From Rhizobium sp. AQ_MP (lineage in GTDB: Bacteria; Pseudomonadota; Alphaproteobacteria; Rhizobiales; Rhizobiaceae), in assembly GCF_014237835.1 (NCBI RefSeq), contig NZ_JACJVI010000014.1, positions 1 through 64,000 on the forward strand: DNA of 64,000 bases, written 5' to 3'. The notes under the pieces were generated by a model that saw only the letters and a list, made by a program, of their open reading frames with translations, made no database searches and was not told the DNA's origin. Made by a program: the position numbers and the translations under genes. Numbering within the stretch: the first letter of the stretch is position 1; each line of letters begins with the position of its first letter. Below, in pieces: positions 17,200 to 26,660 of the stretch.

Positions 17200-18108
17200 T
17201 TAGAGCCGGAAGCTCGCCGGATCGACACGCGCCCAGCTCTCATCCATCTGGTTGCGGAACCAAGTCATCTGCCGCTTGGCATATTGCCGTGTTGCTGCAG
17301 ACGCGCGCTCGACCGCATCTTCGCGGCCAATGCGACCTGCGAGCATGTCGGTGATCTGCGCAACGCCGATTGCCTTCATCGCGGGCATTTCGGGCGGCAG
17401 ACCGAGCGCAAGTAACGTCTCGACCTCATCGACCGCCCCCTCCTCCATCATCTTCCCAAAGCGCGTGTTGATGCGCTCGTGCAGCACCGCTCGATCAGGC
17501 AGGACAATCAGCTTTCGCGCCCGATCGGGATCAACCAACATGGGCCCCGAATGCCCCTGAAACTCGGCAATAGATCGCCCACTGACCCGGAGGACTTCCA
17601 GCGCCCGGACAATTCTCTGGCCGTCTGCTGGATTGAGGCGCTCTGCGACCGGCGGGTCGATGTTCGAGAGTTCAAGATGCAGCGCTTCAGCCCCTTCCAC
17701 CTCCAATCGACGGCGGATATCGGCGCGCACCACATCCGGGATCACTGGCATCGCCGATAGTCCACCCGTCAATGCCTTGAAGTAGAGACCCGTTCCGCCA
17801 ACAATGACCGGCAGCCGTTCCGCTCGCTTAAGCTCATCCAGCAGAGCACCCACGTCACGTAACCAGTCGCCGGTCGAATAGCTCCTCTGAGCCGGAACAT
17901 GGCCATAGAGCGCATGCGGCACGCCATCCATTTCCGCTTCGCTGGGACGGGCGGTGACGACGCGCAGCGTGTCATAGACCTGCATGCTGTCGGCATTGAT
18001 GACAACGCCCTGGTGACGGCGGGCAAAGGCCAGTGCCAGCGCGGACTTGCCGCTGGCGGTCGGCCCGGTTATCAGGATCGCGTCTCTGTTCTTGCTAGGA
18101 TCTTCCAT
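17200..18108 (-). CDS. miaA: tRNA dimethylallyltransferase MiaA
   Basis: 302 residues. It transfers a dimethylallyl group from DMAPP to the N6 of A37 in UNN-reading tRNAs. Visible motifs are the P-loop GPTASGKS (15-22), the substrate Asp segment INADSMQVYDTL, VVTARPSE, VPHALYG, and IVGGTGLYFKALTGG. Its ATG pair (18106-18111) overlaps the ATG of the divergent serB (18110), so each promoter must lie inside the other coding sequence. The frame stays open far upstream, but that part is antisense to serB and is not used. Confidence 0.95.
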   Translation of the reverse strand: MEDPSKNRDAILITGPTASGKSALALAFARRHQGVVINADSMQVYDTLRVVTARPSEAEMDGVPHALYGHVPAQRSYSTGDWLRDVGALLDELKRAERLPVIVGGTGLYFKALTGGLSAMPVIPDVVRADIRRRLEVEGAEALHLELSNIDPPVAERLNPADGQRIVRALEVLRVSGRSIAEFQGHSGPMLVDPDRARKLIVLPDRAVLHERINTRFGKMMEEGAVDEVETLLALGLPPEMPAMKAIGVAQITDMLAGRIGREDAVERASAATRQYAKRQMTWFRNQMDESWARVDPASFRL

Positions 18109-18109
18109 C

Positions 18110-19000
18110 ATGGCCTTGGTTGCCACGCTTGTCGCCAATCCGTCAAACCCTGTTCTGAGCCCATCGCTTGCCGAAAAGGCTGCGGATGCCGTCGCGTCCT
18201 CTCGCGTGTACTGGCTCGCGGATGGGATCGCCTGCGATATTGCGCTTGCCGATGGCACCGATCCGCTTGAGGCAGAACGCCTGCTGCGCAAGGCTCTTGA
18301 GGGCCATCCGGTGGACGTCGCCGTCCAGGACGCCGACACGCGCCGCAAGTCCTTCCTGATCGCCGATATGGACTCCACCATGATTGGCCAGGAATGCATC
18401 GACGAACTGGCCGCCGAGGTCGGCTTGAAGGAGAAGGTGTCTGAGATCACGGCACGGGCCATGAATGGCGAGATTGCCTTCGAACCCGCACTCCGGGAGC
18501 GCGTCGCCCTTCTGAAGGGCCTGCCGATCTCCGTGGTCGGGGAAGTCATTGCCAAGCGCATTACCCTGACACCAGGCGGCACGGAGCTGATCGCGACGAT
18601 GAAATCGAGGGGCGGCTACACCGCACTCGTGTCTGGTGGGTTTACCGTCTTCACCGGGCCGATCGCGGCCATGCTGGGATTCGACGAAAATCGTGCCAAC
18701 ACACTGATCGAACGGGATGGCATCCTCACCGGTGAGGTCGCCGAACCCATTCTCGGCAAGCAGGCCAAGGTCGATTCCCTACTCGAAATCACGAACCGGC
18801 TGGGCATCAGCCCGGCCGAGGTCATTGCGGTTGGTGACGGGGCGAATGATCTCGGCATGCTCGGCATCGCAGGTTCAGGCGTCGCCTTGCATGCCAAGCC
18901 TGCAGTGGCCGCCGAGGCGAGGATTCGCATCGATCACGGCGACCTGACCGCTCTCCTCTATCTCCAAGGTTATCGCAAGTCCGACTTTGTGACCCACTGA
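18110..19000 (+). CDS. serB: Phosphoserine phosphatase SerB
   Basis: 296 residues, last step of serine biosynthesis. The HAD-family nucleophile motif is DMDST (Asp86, Asp88) in FLIADMDSTMIGQE. Motif II is TALVSGGFTVF, motif III includes the Lys of GKQAKVDSLLE, and motif IV is GDGANDLGML. A ~75-residue N-terminal ACT-like region precedes the HAD domain, as in the longer proteobacterial SerB form. The divergent start overlaps miaA. A GNAT gene follows 9 nt after the stop, so the two are probably co-transcribed. Confidence 0.95.
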   Translation: MALVATLVANPSNPVLSPSLAEKAADAVASSRVYWLADGIACDIALADGTDPLEAERLLRKALEGHPVDVAVQDADTRRKSFLIADMDSTMIGQECIDELAAEVGLKEKVSEITARAMNGEIAFEPALRERVALLKGLPISVVGEVIAKRITLTPGGTELIATMKSRGGYTALVSGGFTVFTGPIAAMLGFDENRANTLIERDGILTGEVAEPILGKQAKVDSLLEITNRLGISPAEVIAVGDGANDLGMLGIAGSGVALHAKPAVAAEARIRIDHGDLTALLYLQGYRKSDFVTH

Positions 19001-19009
19001 GGAGCGGGC

Positions 19010-19564
19010 ATGCGGATTGTAGAAACCGAGCGGCTGATCCTGCGCAACTGGCGGGAAGAGGATCGCGATCTGTTTTACGAGATCAATCGAGACGTGAAGG
19101 TCATGGAGTTCTTCCCATTCCGCCGCTCGCATGCGGAATGCAATCTCTTGTTTGACCGCAATCGGGACATGATCGCCGAAACCGGCCTCGGCTTCTACGC
19201 GCTGGCCGATCGTGGCACGGATGAGGCCATGGGATTCTGCGGTCTGGCCCATGCAGGGCTTCCCGGCATCCTACCGGCCGAGGCCATCGAAATAGGTTGG
19301 CGTTTGGCGACACGGTATTGGGGCCAAGGTTTCGCAACGGAAGCAGCTGCACGGCTTCTGGAACACGGGCATGAGACCTGCGGCATGAGTGAGATCTATG
19401 CTTTTGCTGTGCATGACAACCTCCGCTCCATCGCCGTCATGCGTCGCCTGGGCATGCAACATCTCCAGGATCGTGACTTTGATCATCCGCATGTTCCCGA
19501 TACACATCCACAACTGAAGCGGCACGTCTTGTTTCGAAGCGAGCAAAGCTGGGGATGCAGATGA
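19010..19564 (+). CDS. GNAT family N-acetyltransferase (RimJ/RimL-like)
   Basis: 184 residues. The N-terminal IVETERLILRNWREED is typical of the RimJ/RimL subgroup, and the acetyl-CoA pyrophosphate loop is the WRLATRYWGQGFATEA region. NLRSIAVMRRLGMQ forms the C-terminal helix. It acetylates an amino group of a protein or small molecule; the target cannot be predicted. The ATG follows GGAGCGGGC and lies 9 nt after serB. Confidence 0.88.
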   Translation: MRIVETERLILRNWREEDRDLFYEINRDVKVMEFFPFRRSHAECNLLFDRNRDMIAETGLGFYALADRGTDEAMGFCGLAHAGLPGILPAEAIEIGWRLATRYWGQGFATEAAARLLEHGHETCGMSEIYAFAVHDNLRSIAVMRRLGMQHLQDRDFDHPHVPDTHPQLKRHVLFRSEQSWGCR

Positions 19565-19605
19565 ATTGAAGTGACTAATTTACGGGCACTTAAAATATAG
19601 ATGGT

Positions 19606-21993
19606 ATGAATGGCGCCATGGAGCAAACATTCCTGGCGCGGGCAGCCTCTCAGATATCGACCATGGTGGACCGCTTCTTGCGTCTCGGTGAAGAGGACCA
19701 GACGGCAGAGGAGGCAGATCGTATCCGTGCGATACGACTTTCGGTCCTTTCCAGCAGCACGCCCTGGATGATGGCGGCCAACCTCTGCAATGCCACGCTG
19801 ACAATCTTCGTTTTTCAAGGCAGCCCTTCGGCACCGGCCGTCTACGCCATTTGTGGCCTGCTGCTCGCGATCATTTTCTATACCAGCCTGTCCTGGTGGC
19901 GAAACCGCAAGCGCGGTCAGCGGGAGCGTGCAAGTCTGCGCGGCACGAACCGTACGGTCGTCTATGCCGCCATCTTGAGCGCTCTATGGGCTGCCATCGA
20001 CATCGTTGCCTATCCGTCGGCCAACGAGACCCAGCGAATGGTATTGATCGCCCTCACGGTCGGAATGGCTGGCGGCGGCGGGTTTGCTCTGGCGACCATA
20101 CCACCTGCGTCCATTGTCTTCTGCGGCATGATCGCATTTGGTGCGGCAATCGCGCTCTTACGGGATGGCTCGATCGTTGGCGCCTATCTTTTCGCACTCT
20201 ACATCGTTTTCGCCGCCATCATCATCCGCTCGTCGCTGGCCCTTTGCAAAAGCCTGACCGAGCGCGTCCGGGCCAAGCTTGCGGCCGACGAGCAACGCGA
20301 TGTCATCGGGCTGCTGCTGAACGACTTCGAGGAAAACGCCTCGGATTGGCTCTGGGGCGTCGACAGCGATCTCAATCTGGAACGCGCCTCGGCCCGCTTC
20401 TACGACAAGCTGCAGATTCCGGAGAACATGGTTCTCGGTCGACCCTTGATGACTATCATGCCGTTTTCCTCCGTCAGTCTGGAGGGACACGACTGCCGCG
20501 AAAACTTCGCCAATTGCCTGATGTCCCGGCAGTCCTTCCGTGATCAGGACCTTTGCGTCGAAGTCGGTGGCGAACTCGGCATCTGGTCCGTGACCGCAAA
20601 GGCCATCTATGACGAGCAGGAGCGCTTCAAAGGCTATCGCGGCGTTGGTCGCGACGTCACCGCAAACCGCGAAAGCCGCCTGCGCATAGAACATATGGCG
20701 CGCCACGATCCTCTCACGGAAGTGGGCAACCGCGTTCTTCTGTCCGAGGACTTCGAACGGGCCGTCTCGCGCTACGAGCGCTTCGGCGACGCCTTTTCGG
20801 TTCTTCTCCTTGATCTCGACCGCTTCAAGCAGGTGAATGACAATTTCGGCCATACCGCCGGTGACGAGTTGCTGCGGACCGTAGCCAGCATTCTCAGCCA
20901 GCTGCGAGGCGAAAACGACACGCTGGCACGCGTCGGTGGCGACGAGTTCGCCATCCTGCATGCCTGTGTCGACGACCCGCGAAGCGCAGCGACACTCGCA
21001 TCGCGCATCATCGAGAGGTTCGCCCATCCGATCACTCTGGGCTGCGGCTCCGCCCAGATCGGCGTCAGCATCGGCATCGCCTGTGCGCCGATTGACGGAA
21101 CCGAACCAGATCAGTTGATGCGCAACGCAGACTTGGCCCTTTATCGGGCCAAGACCGACGGTCGCAACCGTTACCGCTTCTTCGACAGCTCTCTCGACGC
21201 CGCGGCCAGACGGCGCAGTCTCCTGGAGCAGGAACTGGCATTGGCGATTGCCGAGGAGAGCCTGACCGTCCACTTCCAGCCGCTTGTCAGCGCCGAGACC
21301 CGGCAGGTGGTCTGTGCCGAAGCATTGCTACGCTGGAACCATCCGAAGCTGGGCGCGATCAGTCCCAGCGAATTCATACCGATCGCCGAGGAAGCAGGCC
21401 AGATCACCGCGATTGGCAGCTGGGTGCTGCGCCAGGCCTGTCGACATGCGGCCACCTGGCCTGACAACGTCCGTGTGGCGGTCAATCTCTCTTCGCGGCA
21501 GTTCCTCAGTCCCGGACTTCTGCCGCTGATCGAAACCGCCATCACCGAGAACGGACTACGCTCCCAACGTCTGGAAGTGGAGGTGACGGAGAGCCTGTTG
21601 ATGGAGACGGCGATAGGAGTCGAACAGACACTGGAATCGATTTCCCGTCTTGGCGTCAGGATCGCGCTCGACGATTTCGGCACTGGTTTCTCGTCGCTCA
21701 GCTATCTTCGCCGCTATCATTTCGACAAGTTGAAGATCGACCAGTCCTTCATCTCCGACCTGGAAACGAATCCGGACGGCCGAGCCATCGTCGATGCCGT
21801 CATCAGGCTCGCCGGCGAACTGCGCATGAGCGTTGCAGCCGAGGGTGTCGAAACCAGGGAGCAGTTGGAGCGTCTGCGCCAGATGGGTTGCGGCGAAATC
21901 CAGGGTTTCCTCACCGGCCGACCAATGCCTGTGGACGCGTTCGAGGAATATCTGAAGCAGACGAACGGATCCGTGCAGCGGCTATCCGCCTAG
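19606..21993 (+). CDS. Membrane-bound GGDEF-EAL cyclic-di-GMP protein
   Basis: 795 residues. Residues about 50-215 hold five to six transmembrane helices. Residues about 235-355 resemble a PAS fold (NASDWLWGVDSDLNLERAS... GYRGVGRDVTA), then a GGDEF domain with intact GGDEF at 444-448 and an EAL domain with CAEALLRWNHP, DDFGTGFSSLSYL and KLKIDQSFI. The diguanylate cyclase I-site (RxxD before GGDEF) reads GEND, so product inhibition is probably absent. Both active sites look complete; net activity cannot be told from sequence. The start follows an AT-rich leader containing TTGAAG and TAAAAT, a possible promoter with a long spacer. Confidence 0.9.
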   Translation: MNGAMEQTFLARAASQISTMVDRFLRLGEEDQTAEEADRIRAIRLSVLSSSTPWMMAANLCNATLTIFVFQGSPSAPAVYAICGLLLAIIFYTSLSWWRNRKRGQRERASLRGTNRTVVYAAILSALWAAIDIVAYPSANETQRMVLIALTVGMAGGGGFALATIPPASIVFCGMIAFGAAIALLRDGSIVGAYLFALYIVFAAIIIRSSLALCKSLTERVRAKLAADEQRDVIGLLLNDFEENASDWLWGVDSDLNLERASARFYDKLQIPENMVLGRPLMTIMPFSSVSLEGHDCRENFANCLMSRQSFRDQDLCVEVGGELGIWSVTAKAIYDEQERFKGYRGVGRDVTANRESRLRIEHMARHDPLTEVGNRVLLSEDFERAVSRYERFGDAFSVLLLDLDRFKQVNDNFGHTAGDELLRTVASILSQLRGENDTLARVGGDEFAILHACVDDPRSAATLASRIIERFAHPITLGCGSAQIGVSIGIACAPIDGTEPDQLMRNADLALYRAKTDGRNRYRFFDSSLDAAARRRSLLEQELALAIAEESLTVHFQPLVSAETRQVVCAEALLRWNHPKLGAISPSEFIPIAEEAGQITAIGSWVLRQACRHAATWPDNVRVAVNLSSRQFLSPGLLPLIETAITENGLRSQRLEVEVTESLLMETAIGVEQTLESISRLGVRIALDDFGTGFSSLSYLRRYHFDKLKIDQSFISDLETNPDGRAIVDAVIRLAGELRMSVAAEGVETREQLERLRQMGCGEIQGFLTGRPMPVDAFEEYLKQTNGSVQRLSA

Positions 21994-21994
21994 A

Positions 21995-23587
21995 CTATTC
22001 GAGCGGCACGGCTACGAGGCGCAGATTGCCATCCTTGTCCGCGATCATCAGATACCCGCTGCGCCGCCCCTCACCCTTGATGCTCGTGAGTTTCTCGGCG
22101 ACCTGCTGTGGCGTCTTCATGAATTCCTGCGCCACCTCCACGATGACCTCGCCAACCTTGAGCCCCTTGCCCTCGGCTTTCGACCCCGGAAGCACGCGTG
22201 TGATCAGCACGCCCTCGACGCCTTCGGCAATCGAGAAGCTCTGACGATTGGCGTCGGTCAATGCTGTCAGCTCAACCCCGATCAGCCCCTCGGTCACAGG
22301 CGCACTCTGCTCGGCCTGGCCATCAGCCGCCGGCGGCTCTGCCTGCTGACCGCCATCAGGAGTTTCGTCTGTGGCCGGCGGGTTGGCGGGTGCCTGCTGG
22401 TCACCATCCGGCGCGGTCCCCTCCTCCCCGGGTTCGACCGTGGTCTCGGGGTCGGTCTCGTTGCTGGCGACCTCGTCGTCTTCCAGGCGACCGAGCGTCA
22501 CCTTCACAGTCTGTTCCTTGCCATCGCGCAGGATCACGACATCGAGCGGCTCGCCGATCGGGCTTTCCGCCACGATGCGCGTCAGATCACGCGTTTCGGC
22601 AATCGGCCGACCATTGAAGCTGGTGACAATGTCACCGACCTGAATCGGACCATTGGCGACAGGCCCTCCCTCGACAATCCCGCTGATGAGTGCGCCGCGT
22701 GCCCGGCCGATCTTCAGGCTCTCCGCCACCTCGTCCGAGACCGGCTGGATACGTACGCCGAGCCAGCCGCGTCGGGTTTCGCCGAATTCGATCAACTGCT
22801 TGACGATGTTCTGAGCCAGTTCCGTCGGCACGGCAAAGCCGATACCGATCGATCCGCCGCTCGGCGATATGATGGCCGTGTTGATCCCGATGACCTCGCC
22901 ATTCATGTTGAACAGGGGACCGCCGGAATTGCCCTTGTTGATCGCCGCATCCGTCTGGATGAAGTTGTCGTAAGGCCCGGCATTGATGTTGCGTCCGCTG
23001 GCCGAAATGATGCCGACGGTCACCGATCCGCCGAGGCCGAACGGGTTGCCGATCGCCATCACCCAGTCACCGATGCGCATTTTGGTGGAATCGCCGAATT
23101 TGACCGAGGTGAGCGGCTGCGGCGGCTCGACCTTGAGCACGGACAGATCAGTCTTCGTATCGGTGCCGATCAGCTTTGCCTTCAGCTTCGAGCCGTCGGA
23201 GAAGATGACTTCGATATCATCGGCATTCTCGATCACATGATTGTTGGTCACGATGAATCCGGTGGGATCGATGACGAAGCCGGAGCCCAGCGAATTGACC
23301 CTGTTGTTGGCACCGCCACCCTCGCGGTTCTTGTAGAAATCCTCGAAAAGCTCCTGGAATGGCGAGCCCTCCGGTACCTGCGGCAACGGTCCCTCACCCT
23401 CTTCGGCTACGCTTTGCGATGTTGAGATGTTGACGACCGCGCCCAGAAGCCCGCTGGCGAGATCGGCAACCGAATCGGGTCCCTGCGCCATGACGGGGCT
23501 TGCCGTACCCACAGCACCGACGGCCAGTGCCGTCCCCAGGAGAAGAGCCGGCAGGATTACTCGCGGGGTGCGGGCAGGTTTCATCAT
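21995..23587 (-). CDS. degP: DegP/HtrA-type periplasmic serine protease
   Basis: 530 residues, exported by a signal peptide (RVILPALLLGTALAVGAVGTA... VMAQ). The catalytic triad is His in IVTNNHVIE, Asp in TKTDLSVLKV and Ser in NKGNSGGPLF. It is followed by a first PDZ domain (RRGWLGVRIQPVSDEV), an acidic Pro/Gln-rich linker of about 65 residues and a second PDZ domain (LIGVELTALTDANRQ... GVLITRVLPGSKA). This is the DO-type layout for degrading or refolding misfolded envelope proteins. The ATG at 23585-23587 has GAGG 6 nt upstream. It lies 109 nt after DUF2065; TTGACA at 23695-23700 could be a -35, but I see no good -10 at 17 bp. Confidence 0.93.
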   Translation of the reverse strand: MMKPARTPRVILPALLLGTALAVGAVGTASPVMAQGPDSVADLASGLLGAVVNISTSQSVAEEGEGPLPQVPEGSPFQELFEDFYKNREGGGANNRVNSLGSGFVIDPTGFIVTNNHVIENADDIEVIFSDGSKLKAKLIGTDTKTDLSVLKVEPPQPLTSVKFGDSTKMRIGDWVMAIGNPFGLGGSVTVGIISASGRNINAGPYDNFIQTDAAINKGNSGGPLFNMNGEVIGINTAIISPSGGSIGIGFAVPTELAQNIVKQLIEFGETRRGWLGVRIQPVSDEVAESLKIGRARGALISGIVEGGPVANGPIQVGDIVTSFNGRPIAETRDLTRIVAESPIGEPLDVVILRDGKEQTVKVTLGRLEDDEVASNETDPETTVEPGEEGTAPDGDQQAPANPPATDETPDGGQQAEPPAADGQAEQSAPVTEGLIGVELTALTDANRQSFSIAEGVEGVLITRVLPGSKAEGKGLKVGEVIVEVAQEFMKTPQQVAEKLTSIKGEGRRSGYLMIADKDGNLRLVAVPLE

Positions 23588-23696
23588 CGGCTTCCTCACT
23601 GATTGTCTGGCGTCTGAGAGAACATAAGGCGGAATGGGCGAAGGCAAAATCACAATTCCCGGAATAGCTATAACCGGAGCTTGCGACCAGATCTTG

Positions 23697-23882
23697 TCAA
23701 CCGCGGATCCACCAGACGATTGCAGCGCCGGTTGTCACGGCCGTGAGCCCCAGCAGCCGCAATTGGTCCTCTGGGAACTGCGGCAAGAGCCGCGCCATGC
23801 GCACAAGAAAACGAGGGGCCAGCGCATAGGCCAGCCCCTCGATGATCAGAAAGATGGCGATCCCTGCGAGCAGGTCATCCAT
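23697..23882 (-). CDS. DUF2065 small membrane protein
   Basis: 61 residues with two hydrophobic segments (AGIAIFLIIEGLAYALAP and LGLTAVTTGAAIVWWI) and the family pattern FLVRMARLLPQFPEDQLRLLG. DUF2065 genes typically sit next to hflC in alpha- and gammaproteobacteria, as here (4 nt after the hflC stop). An accessory role with the HflKC complex is suggested only by this linkage. Confidence 0.88.
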   Translation of the reverse strand: MDDLLAGIAIFLIIEGLAYALAPRFLVRMARLLPQFPEDQLRLLGLTAVTTGAAIVWWIRG

Positions 23883-23886
23883 CGGT

Positions 23887-24825
23887 TCAGTTGCCGACAG
23901 CCGCCGGCGGTGTTGCCGGAGCCGCTGCCGGCGGCACCGACTGCCCGGTTCCCGCCCCGCTGTTGAAGAAGCGGAAGAAGTCGCTGTCGGGCGAAAGCAC
24001 CATGGTCGTGCCCTGATTGCTCATCGAGCCGACATAGGCACGCATCGAGCGGTAGAACTCGAAGAAGGCCGGGTCGCGCTGGAAGGCATCGGCGAAGATG
24101 CGGTTGCGCTCGGCATCGCCTTGACCGCGCAGGATTTCCGAATCACGCTGCGCTTCGGCCTGGAGCTCGACGACCTGACGGTCTGCGATCGCCCGGCGAC
24201 GCTGGCTTTCTTCGTTACCACGGGCACGGATCAGTTCCGCTTCGGCGAGACGCTCGGCCTTCATGCGCTGGAAGGTCTGCTGCGAGACTTCCTGCGTCAG
24301 GTCGGTGCGCCGGATCCGGACATCGGTCACCTGCAGGCCGAGGCTTTCAGCCGCTGCCTGGAGATCGTTGCGGACGTCCGACATCATCGAACCACGCTCT
24401 TCGGAAAGAGCCGCATCGAAGTTGCGAAGACCGTAGACGCGGCGAAGGGCAGCATCGAGACGGGTGCGCAGACGCGATTCGGCAGCTTCCCGGTCAGCCG
24501 AGACCGTTTCGCGGAAGCGACGGGCATCGGTGATGCGATAGACGGCGAAGGCGTCGACTTCATAGAAGGCACCGCCGCGAACCTGGACACGAATGTTCGG
24601 CAGGTCGAAACGCAGCGCGCGGTCTTCCACATACTGAACGCGGTCGGCATCCATGAAGGCAAACGGCAGCTTGAAGTACAGGCCGGGCTCGCTCTTGACG
24701 TCCTGGATCTGACCGAAACGCAGGACGATCGCCTGCTCGCGTTCGTTGACCACGAAGATCGACGAATAGACGAAGAAGAGTGCAACGCCGATGGCGACCA
24801 GGATATAGGCAAGACGATTTTGCAT
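23887..24825 (-). CDS. hflC: Protease modulator HflC
   Basis: 312 residues, SPFH/band-7 protein with one N-terminal transmembrane helix (YILVAIGVALFFVYSSIFVV) and a large periplasmic part. Typical segments are VNEREQAIVLRFGQI, the coiled coil with ERLAEAELIRARGNEESQRRRAIADR, and the C-terminal FYRSMRAY. With HflK it forms the large membrane cage around FtsH that modulates membrane-protein degradation. It starts one base after the hflK stop. Confidence 0.95.
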   Translation of the reverse strand: MQNRLAYILVAIGVALFFVYSSIFVVNEREQAIVLRFGQIQDVKSEPGLYFKLPFAFMDADRVQYVEDRALRFDLPNIRVQVRGGAFYEVDAFAVYRITDARRFRETVSADREAAESRLRTRLDAALRRVYGLRNFDAALSEERGSMMSDVRNDLQAAAESLGLQVTDVRIRRTDLTQEVSQQTFQRMKAERLAEAELIRARGNEESQRRRAIADRQVVELQAEAQRDSEILRGQGDAERNRIFADAFQRDPAFFEFYRSMRAYVGSMSNQGTTMVLSPDSDFFRFFNSGAGTGQSVPPAAAPATPPAAVGN

Positions 24826-24826
24826 A

Positions 24827-25963
24827 TCAGTTGCCTCCCGTCGCCGACTGGCCTGCGGGCTGGTTGCCCGGCTGGCGCGTGATTTCGTTGAGCGGCAGAT
24901 AGGGGACGACCCCCTGCTTTTCGTCGATGATCACCTTGTTGGAATTACGCAGGACATTCTCCATGGTTTCCAGATAGATGCGCTGGCGCGTCACGTCGGG
25001 TGCCTTGGCATATTCGTCATAAATGGAGATGAAGCGCTGCGCTTCACCTTCCGCTTCCTTAACGACCTGATCCTTGTAGGCTGCGGCCTCTTCGCGGATC
25101 TGTGCGGCCTGGCCTCGAGCCTGACCGAGACGCTGGTTGGCATACTGGTTTGCTTCTTCGACGAAGCGGTCTTCGTCCTGCTGGGCACGCTGGACTTCTT
25201 CGAAGGCTTCGGCCACTTCACGCGGCGGCGCTGCATCCTCGATCGGAACGGCATTGATCGCGATCCCGGCGCCATAGGTGTCCATGGTGCCCTGGATGAT
25301 GTCGCGCACCTGGGTCGAGATCTGTTCGCGGTTGTCGCGGAAGACGTCCTGTGCCGGACGACGTCCGACGACTTCACGCATCGCGCTTTCGGAGACCTGC
25401 TGCAGGGTCTGCGTCGGATCCTCGAGGTTGAACAGATAGGACTGCGGGTCCGACACGGTGTAGAGCACCGAGAACTGGACGCTGACGATGTTCTGATCGC
25501 CGCTGAGCATCAGACCGGCGCCTGGATTGTTCGAGGTCGGACGGCTGCCGATATTTTGCTGCTGCTCCGTAACCTTGACGATCTCGACCGACTCGATCGG
25601 CCAGAGGTGGAAATGCAGGCCCGGCATCGCCACTTCTTCCTTCGGCTTGCCGAAGCGCAGCTCGACGCCGCGTTCATCCGGCTGGACCGTGTAGATGGCC
25701 TGCATCGCCCAGAAGGCGACCAGCACGATGCCCACAATGACAAAGGCGCCGCCGTTGAAACCGCCGGGCACGACGTTTTTCAGACGGTCCTGACCACGGC
25801 GGATCAGATCTTCAAGATCCGGGGGCTGATTGCCGCCGCCGCCACCACCGCCGTTACCGCGTGGCCGGTTTGGCCCCTGCCCCCAGGGACCCTGATTGTT
25901 ACCACCGCCGCCGCCGCCGCCCCATGGACCGCCGCCGCCGCCGTTTTGATTGCTCCAGGGCAT
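24827..25963 (-). CDS. hflK: FtsH protease activity modulator HflK
   Basis: 378 residues. The N-terminus is strongly Gly/Asn/Pro-rich (GGGGGPWGGGGGG), cytoplasmic, then DLEDLIRRGQDRLKNVVPGG, one transmembrane helix (AFVIVGIVLVAFWAMQ), and the SPFH domain (VQPDERGVELRFGKPK... INAVPIEDAAPP). Partner of HflC in the FtsH cage. I set the start at MPWSNQNGG; an in-frame start at 26023 would add 20 residues. A good sigma-70 promoter lies at 26041-26069, between folA and hflK. Confidence 0.95.
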   Translation of the reverse strand: MPWSNQNGGGGGPWGGGGGGGNNQGPWGQGPNRPRGNGGGGGGGNQPPDLEDLIRRGQDRLKNVVPGGFNGGAFVIVGIVLVAFWAMQAIYTVQPDERGVELRFGKPKEEVAMPGLHFHLWPIESVEIVKVTEQQQNIGSRPTSNNPGAGLMLSGDQNIVSVQFSVLYTVSDPQSYLFNLEDPTQTLQQVSESAMREVVGRRPAQDVFRDNREQISTQVRDIIQGTMDTYGAGIAINAVPIEDAAPPREVAEAFEEVQRAQQDEDRFVEEANQYANQRLGQARGQAAQIREEAAAYKDQVVKEAEGEAQRFISIYDEYAKAPDVTRQRIYLETMENVLRNSNKVIIDEKQGVVPYLPLNEITRQPGNQPAGQSATGGN

Positions 25964-26040
25964 CAATACCTCTTTGCTGTAAAAGCTCCCAAGTCCCCCG
26001 CCCGTCGCCCGATCGACCGACATGCATGAGGTTCCAGAGG

Positions 26041-26069
26041 GTTATAGGTATCGCGGTCCCCGCTTTCAA
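26041..26069 (-). promoter_or_regulatory. Promoter upstream of hflKC
   Basis: Minus-strand -35 TTGAAA (26064-26069), 17-bp spacer and -10 TATAAC (26041-26046) fit a strong sigma-70 type promoter. It lies in the 152-nt gap after folA, so hflK-hflC-DUF2065 can be expressed independently of thyA-folA. Confidence 0.65.
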
Positions 26070-26115
26070 CGCGAGGGCGCCAACTTCTTCTTCGGAAAGG
26101 GCAAATTTTGCGTTA

Positions 26116-26637
26116 TCAGCCGTCCCTGCGACGGTATATCGCGTAGCGCGTGAGATAATTGTCTTTCTCGCCGGCTGGAACGGCCGTTTCCTCGACGAGT
26201 TCAAACATAGCGGGATCGATCTCTGGAAAGGATGTATCGCCGTCGACAACCGTCTCCACATGGGTGACGTGCAGCAGATCAGCGAGTGGCAAAGCCTGAC
26301 GGTAGATTTCTCCGCCACCAACCACACAAACCTCATCGACACCATCTCGTGCGGCAAGCTCACGCCCCCGCTGCAGGGCCTCATCGAGGTTCGCCACCGT
26401 CTCTACGCCGGGCATGTCGTAACGGTGGCTGCGGCTGACGATGACATGCGGGCGGCCGGGTAAGGGCTTGGAACCGACAGACTCAAAGGTCTTGCGGCCC
26501 ATCACCAGCGGTTTTCCCATGCTGAGTGCCTTGAAGCGTTTGAGATCGGTAGACAGCTTCCACGGCATATCGCCATCGCGACCGATAATCCCGTTCTCCG
26601 AAACGGCAACAATGATGACGGTTTTGATCGGAGCCAT
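26116..26637 (-). CDS. folA: Dihydrofolate reductase
   Basis: 173 residues. It reduces dihydrofolate to tetrahydrofolate with NADPH. The sequence shows IIVAVSENGIIGRDGDMPWKL, LVMGRKTFESVG and VCVVGGGEIYRQAL, the substrate and cofactor segments of the family; the catalytic acid is the Asp of GDMPWKL. Met at 26637 gives MAPIKTV; the in-frame Met at 26646 (MRAMAPI) is also possible. It lies 23 nt after thyA, the partner that generates dihydrofolate. Confidence 0.95.
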   Translation of the reverse strand: MAPIKTVIIVAVSENGIIGRDGDMPWKLSTDLKRFKALSMGKPLVMGRKTFESVGSKPLPGRPHVIVSRSHRYDMPGVETVANLDEALQRGRELAARDGVDEVCVVGGGEIYRQALPLADLLHVTHVETVVDGDTSFPEIDPAMFELVEETAVPAGEKDNYLTRYAIYRRRDG

Positions 26638-26660
26638 GGCCCTCATGCCCTCGCCTTGCC

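Noticed and set aside
25800..25960. GCC/CCG-rich simple repeat
   Set aside because: It is the coding sequence of the Gly-rich N-terminus of HflK.
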